Positions 61,216-64,000 of a DNA stretch of 64,000 nt are shown one piece after another. Made by a program: the position numbers and the translations under genes. Origin of the DNA: an uncultured Desulfovibrio sp. (lineage in GTDB: Bacteria > Desulfobacterota > Desulfovibrionia > Desulfovibrionales > Desulfovibrionaceae); contig NZ_CABSIF010000004.1 of NCBI RefSeq assembly GCF_902477725.1, positions 1-64,000 on the forward strand, read 5' to 3'. A model generated the notes under the pieces. It ran no database searches and had not been told where the DNA came from. It saw only the letters and a list, made by a program, of their open reading frames with translations. Each line of letters opens with the position of its first letter. The stretch's first letter is position 1.

Positions 61216-62349
61216 ATGAGAAACAAGTGGGTACTTTTCGGCGTGGTGGCTTCACTTCTGGTGCTGACCGCCAGTGTCGCCCTTGCCGCTGACGGCAGTG
61301 TGCTTGCCAATGCCATCGCCAAACAGGTGGAAACGGCTCCCAATACCCTCAATATGCAGGCTGAACCCGGCTATCTCGGCATCCCCGGCGGCCCCAAGGT
61401 CAACATGATTCTGGCCTTTGGCTGGGCCTTGTGGGTGGGCTGGATTTTCTCCACCGTGGGCGCTTTTGGCGGCGTTATGGCTGGCGTGGGCCACATGACC
61501 GTGCACGGCCTTGGCGCGTATGCCAAATCTTTTGGCAAGACGCCCCTTAACAAGTCCGTCACCGACTCCGTGCGCGCCTCCAACCAGATGCTCGCAGGCC
61601 TTTCCGCTGTTATCAGCACGTTCAGCTACTACCGCATGAAGCGCCTTGTGCTGCCCCTGGGCTTCGCCTTGGGCCTTGGCTCCATCGTAGGTGCTTTTGG
61701 TGCAGTTTCGTTGACCGCCGGCAAGCTGAACTTCTCTTCCTACCAGGGCTATTTTGGCCTCTTCGTGCTGCTGCTGGGCCTGTACCTGATGTGGGAAACC
61801 TCCCCCGCCGGTCAGCGCTCCAAGGCCAAAGCCAAGGAAGCCGCCAAGGCTTTTGAGACTGCTTGCCAATACAAGGCCGAAGGTGTTGCCGCCCCCACGG
61901 GCGTGAAGCTCATCAAGTTTACCTTTACCACCTGCCAGTTCACCTTCTGCGGCGTGGAATTTGCCTTCAACCCCCTGCTGCCCTTCTGCGGCGGTGTGGT
62001 TATCGCCAGCATCGCGGCCTTTTTGGGCGTGGGCGGCGGCTTCCTGCTGGTGCCTTTCATCACCAGCGTGACCCAGCTTCCCATGTACCTGGCTGCCGGT
62101 ACCTCCGCTCTGGCCGTGCTGCTCAGCATGATCACCGGTATCACCACCCTCATGCTGCACGGCGCGCTGGTGGACTGGAATCTGGTTGGTCTTGAACTGG
62201 TCGGTATTGCCGTGGGCTCCATCGTTGGCCCCTACACCTCGCGTTTCTTCTCCGAAATCTGGTTGAAGCGCCTGTTCATCGTGCTGGCCCTGTATGTCGG
62301 CACCGACTACATCCTGCGCGGCTTCTTCAACATCAAGATGTTCGGCTAG
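61216..62349 (+). CDS. TauE/SafE-family anion exporter
   Basis: The 377-residue protein has a signal-like first helix and two hydrophobic halves. The signature of the family is the repeated Gly-rich helix, here seen as IASIAAFLGVGGGFLLVPFITSVTQLPMYLAAGTSALAVLLSMITG. TauE/SafE proteins export sulfite or organosulfonates. In a sulfur-metabolising organism that assignment is natural, but the ion cannot be read from sequence. GGGAGGAG precedes the ATG and a strong terminator follows. It lies 74 bases after nuoN and may share the operon transcript. Confidence 0.88.
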   Translation: MRNKWVLFGVVASLLVLTASVALAADGSVLANAIAKQVETAPNTLNMQAEPGYLGIPGGPKVNMILAFGWALWVGWIFSTVGAFGGVMAGVGHMTVHGLGAYAKSFGKTPLNKSVTDSVRASNQMLAGLSAVISTFSYYRMKRLVLPLGFALGLGSIVGAFGAVSLTAGKLNFSSYQGYFGLFVLLLGLYLMWETSPAGQRSKAKAKEAAKAFETACQYKAEGVAAPTGVKLIKFTFTTCQFTFCGVEFAFNPLLPFCGGVVIASIAAFLGVGGGFLLVPFITSVTQLPMYLAAGTSALAVLLSMITGITTLMLHGALVDWNLVGLELVGIAVGSIVGPYTSRFFSEIWLKRLFIVLALYVGTDYILRGFFNIKMFG

Positions 62350-62387
62350 TATTTCCGGCAATGTCCGGAACATGCTGAAAACATGAA

Positions 62388-62437
62388 AAACACTGCATCC
62401 CCCTGGCCTGCCCACGGGGATGCAGTGTTTCCTTTTT
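62388..62437 (+). terminator. Strong intrinsic terminator after the TauE-type gene
   Basis: AAACACTGCATCCCC and GGGGATGCAGTGTTT form a perfect 15-bp stem around 13 bases, followed by CCTTTTT. Confidence 0.9.
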
Positions 62438-62509
62438 ACAACAGAATGCTAATCTGTCCGTGCGCAAGGGCGTAGAATCGCCCTGTGCGAAAAACGGAGC
62501 CGCTGAGAT

Positions 62510-63121
62510 ATGGAACAACTTCTGGTCTGGCTTGATCCTTTTTTTGTGCTGCCGTACCGCATGGTGCCGCAGCCCGAGGCAGCCTACTTTTGGGGAACAG
62601 CTATTCTTGCGCTGATTGCGGGCCTCATAGGCATTGCCACCCTGCGCATGGCCCAACGTATGCACCGCAAGCGTCTGAAAAAATTGCAGGATGACATGCG
62701 GCACTACCATGAACTGAGCGAATCAGCCTTGCAAAACTCTGGCAAGGAAGCCTTCAAGGCCGTGAACCGTCAGGGGCATGAGGCGTTTGGCTATTATTTT
62801 TCGCTCAGCAACGCCCTGTTTGTGGCTTCGCTGTGGCCTGTTCCCATTATGCTGGCCTGGATGCAGCTGCGTTTTGGCATGATCAGCCCTGAGCTGCCTT
62901 TTTCTTTGCCGCTGTTTGGCAATCAGCCGAGCATGGTTTTCTGGTTCATTCTTTTTTATATCCCGCTGCGGATGTTCAGCACCAAGACCATCACTCGTTG
63001 GCAGTTGCGTCACGGGGCGGCACCGTTGGAAACCCAGATCGTAAACAGCACCGAGGCCAATGCCGGAGCAAAACCTCAGGCCCAGCCGCAAGCGCAGGCC
63101 CACAAGGTGGACACTCCCTAG
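62510..63121 (+). CDS. Unidentified membrane protein
   Basis: The 203-residue protein has a hydrophobic helix near 25-45, a charged amphipathic segment (about 46-88, MHRKRLKKLQDDMRHYHELSESALQNSGKEAFKAVNRQG), two further helices (about 95-115 and 132-152) and a hydrophilic Gln/Ala-rich tail. Three helices with a charged cytoplasmic coiled region after the first recall the Oxa1/YidC/EMC3 topology, but no conserved motif of that superfamily is certain. It lies alone between two terminators. The ribosome binding site is weak. Confidence 0.6.
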   Translation: MEQLLVWLDPFFVLPYRMVPQPEAAYFWGTAILALIAGLIGIATLRMAQRMHRKRLKKLQDDMRHYHELSESALQNSGKEAFKAVNRQGHEAFGYYFSLSNALFVASLWPVPIMLAWMQLRFGMISPELPFSLPLFGNQPSMVFWFILFYIPLRMFSTKTITRWQLRHGAAPLETQIVNSTEANAGAKPQAQPQAQAHKVDTP

Positions 63122-63186
63122 TCGGATATGTTCCGAGATTCTGCGCCGGGAGCAATCCCCGCGCGGCATTGATCTGGCTGGTCAAT

Positions 63187-63232
63187 GCAGAAGGCCCCGC
63201 ATCAAATAAAGATCGCGGGGCCTTCTGTGTTT
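63187..63232. terminator. Bidirectional terminator between convergent genes
   Basis: AGAAGGCCCCGC and GCGGGGCCTTCT form a perfect 12-bp stem around 14 bases, with T-rich sequence after it on the plus strand. It serves both the membrane-protein gene and the convergent flavin oxidoreductase gene. Confidence 0.85.
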
Positions 63233-63258
63233 AAGCATGCAGGTTGCAGAAATCAGAC

Positions 63259-64000
63259 CTACACAAAGAGTTCCTTCACGTTGTGCGGCTTGCTGCGCAG
63301 ATAGGGCGACGGCCCGGCAATGGTCTGCCCCAGTGCGGCAGCGGCATGCCAGGGCCAGCGCGGGTCGTACAGCATTGCGCGGCCAATGGCCACCATGTCG
63401 GCCTGCCCTGTAACCACAATACTTGAGGCCAGTTCCGGCTCTGTGATGAGGCCCACGGCAATAACAGGAAGCTCACTCACTGCGGCCTTGACCGCAGCAG
63501 CCAGCGCCACCTGATAGCCGGGCGCAAGGGTAATCTTCTGGTCGGGCGAAAGGCCGCCTCCGGAAACGTGTATGTACGCGCCACCAGCCTTTTCAACAGC
63601 CCTGGCAAAGACAGCGCATTCTTCCACATTCCAGCCGCCTTCGGCAAAGTCGGTGCCTGAAACGCGTACACCCACCGGGTAATTGGCCGGAACAGCTACG
63701 CGCACTGCCGCCAGCACTTCCAGCGGAAAGCGCATTCTGTTCTCGAGGCTGCCGCCGTAGGCATCGGTGCGGGCATTGCTGAGGGGCGAGAGGAATTCGT
63801 GCATCAGGTAGCCGTGGGCCGCATGCAGCTCAATGGAGTCATACCCGGCGCGTACGGCGCGTTTGGCCGTAGCTACAAAAGATTCTGTAAGGCGGGCAAT
63901 GTCTGCCGCCGTGAGTTCGGTTGGTGTTTGATGGCCCGGCGCATAGGGCAGGGCGGAAGGCGCGCATATTTCCCACCCGCCATCTGCGGGCATGAGCGGC
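63259..64000 (-). CDS. Old Yellow Enzyme-family NADH:flavin oxidoreductase (5' end beyond the window)
   Basis: The C-terminal 246 or so residues of a TIM-barrel flavin oxidoreductase are present; the N-terminal part lies beyond position 64000. Recognisable features are the active-site HAAHGYLMHEFLSPLSNARTDAYGGSLENRMRFPLEVL (two catalytic His and the Tyr), GVRVSG, YIHVSGG and the FMN phosphate site VIAVGLI...DMVAIGRAMLYDPRWPW. The last segment matches the YqjM/NamA subgroup, which reduces activated C=C bonds using NAD(P)H. The methionine at the window edge is internal. Confidence 0.88.
   Translation of the reverse strand, partial: PLMPADGGWEICAPSALPYAPGHQTPTELTAADIARLTESFVATAKRAVRAGYDSIELHAAHGYLMHEFLSPLSNARTDAYGGSLENRMRFPLEVLAAVRVAVPANYPVGVRVSGTDFAEGGWNVEECAVFARAVEKAGGAYIHVSGGGLSPDQKITLAPGYQVALAAAVKAAVSELPVIAVGLITEPELASSIVVTGQADMVAIGRAMLYDPRWPWHAAAALGQTIAGPSPYLRSKPHNVKELFV

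Noticed and set aside
61252..62415. 387-codon minus-strand frame opposite the TauE-type gene
   Set aside because: His/Gln-rich shadow; the plus strand encodes an unmistakable TauE/SafE protein with ribosome binding site and terminator.

Overview
The window reads as chromosome of a Desulfovibrio-like sulfate-reducing deltaproteobacterium. This is an inference from gene content: a selenoprotein SelD, a complex I lacking its NADH module, a PsrA/PhsA-like molybdopterin oxidoreductase, a TauE-type sulfite/organosulfonate exporter, and GC-rich codon use outside the first 6 kb. No taxonomic marker such as rRNA is present.

Positions 1-6191 are the right end of an integrated element, visibly more AT-rich than the rest. 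It carries a run of small, mostly unrecognised genes separated by intrinsic terminators, an excisionase-like HTH protein beside repeated palindromic operator-like sites, an ArdA-type antirestriction protein, several very short membrane peptides and a tyrosine integrase. The element abuts the 3' end of a tRNA-Leu(UAG) gene (6192-6275), the probable attachment site. Positions 6522-9414 hold housekeeping-type genes: selD, which contains an in-frame UGA with a SECIS-like hairpin, a VanX-type dipeptidase and a formyltransferase-like protein.

Positions 9395-42218 hold the main accessory system, a hybrid NRPS-PKS locus. On the minus strand lie a sensor-MFS fusion, two paralogous ABC_sub_bind substrate-binding proteins, a small membrane protein, an SPFH protein, a Cys-rich secreted protein, a SyrD/PvdE-type cyclic-peptide exporter and a DUF697-like protein. 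They are followed by a tight operon of KamA-family aminomutase, type II thioesterase and Sfp-type phosphopantetheinyl transferase. Divergent from that operon, two plus-strand synthetase genes encode C-A-PCP / C-PCP-E / C-PCP / C-A-PCP / KS-DH-KR-ACP / C plus a partial C, followed on the second protein by A(MT)-PCP-TE. Two NRPS modules have no adenylation domain and the PKS module has no acyltransferase. Specificity-code reading suggests an aromatic residue (Phe/Tyr type), a serine (identical to the EntF code) and a glutamine-like residue whose A domain is interrupted by a methyltransferase between core motifs A2 and A3. The expected product is a short lipo- or acyl-peptide/ketide hybrid of unknown structure, exported by the adjacent transporter.

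Positions 43075-46948 carry three cyclic-di-GMP/HDOD-type signalling genes. From 47464 to 61141 runs a molybdopterin oxidoreductase, a four-cluster ferredoxin subunit and nuoABCDHIJKLMN with no nuoEFG, which suggests a proton-pumping complex fed by something other than NADH. Between nuoM and nuoN sits a cluster of five consecutive hairpins. A TauE/SafE exporter, an unidentified membrane protein and a truncated Old Yellow Enzyme-family gene finish the window.
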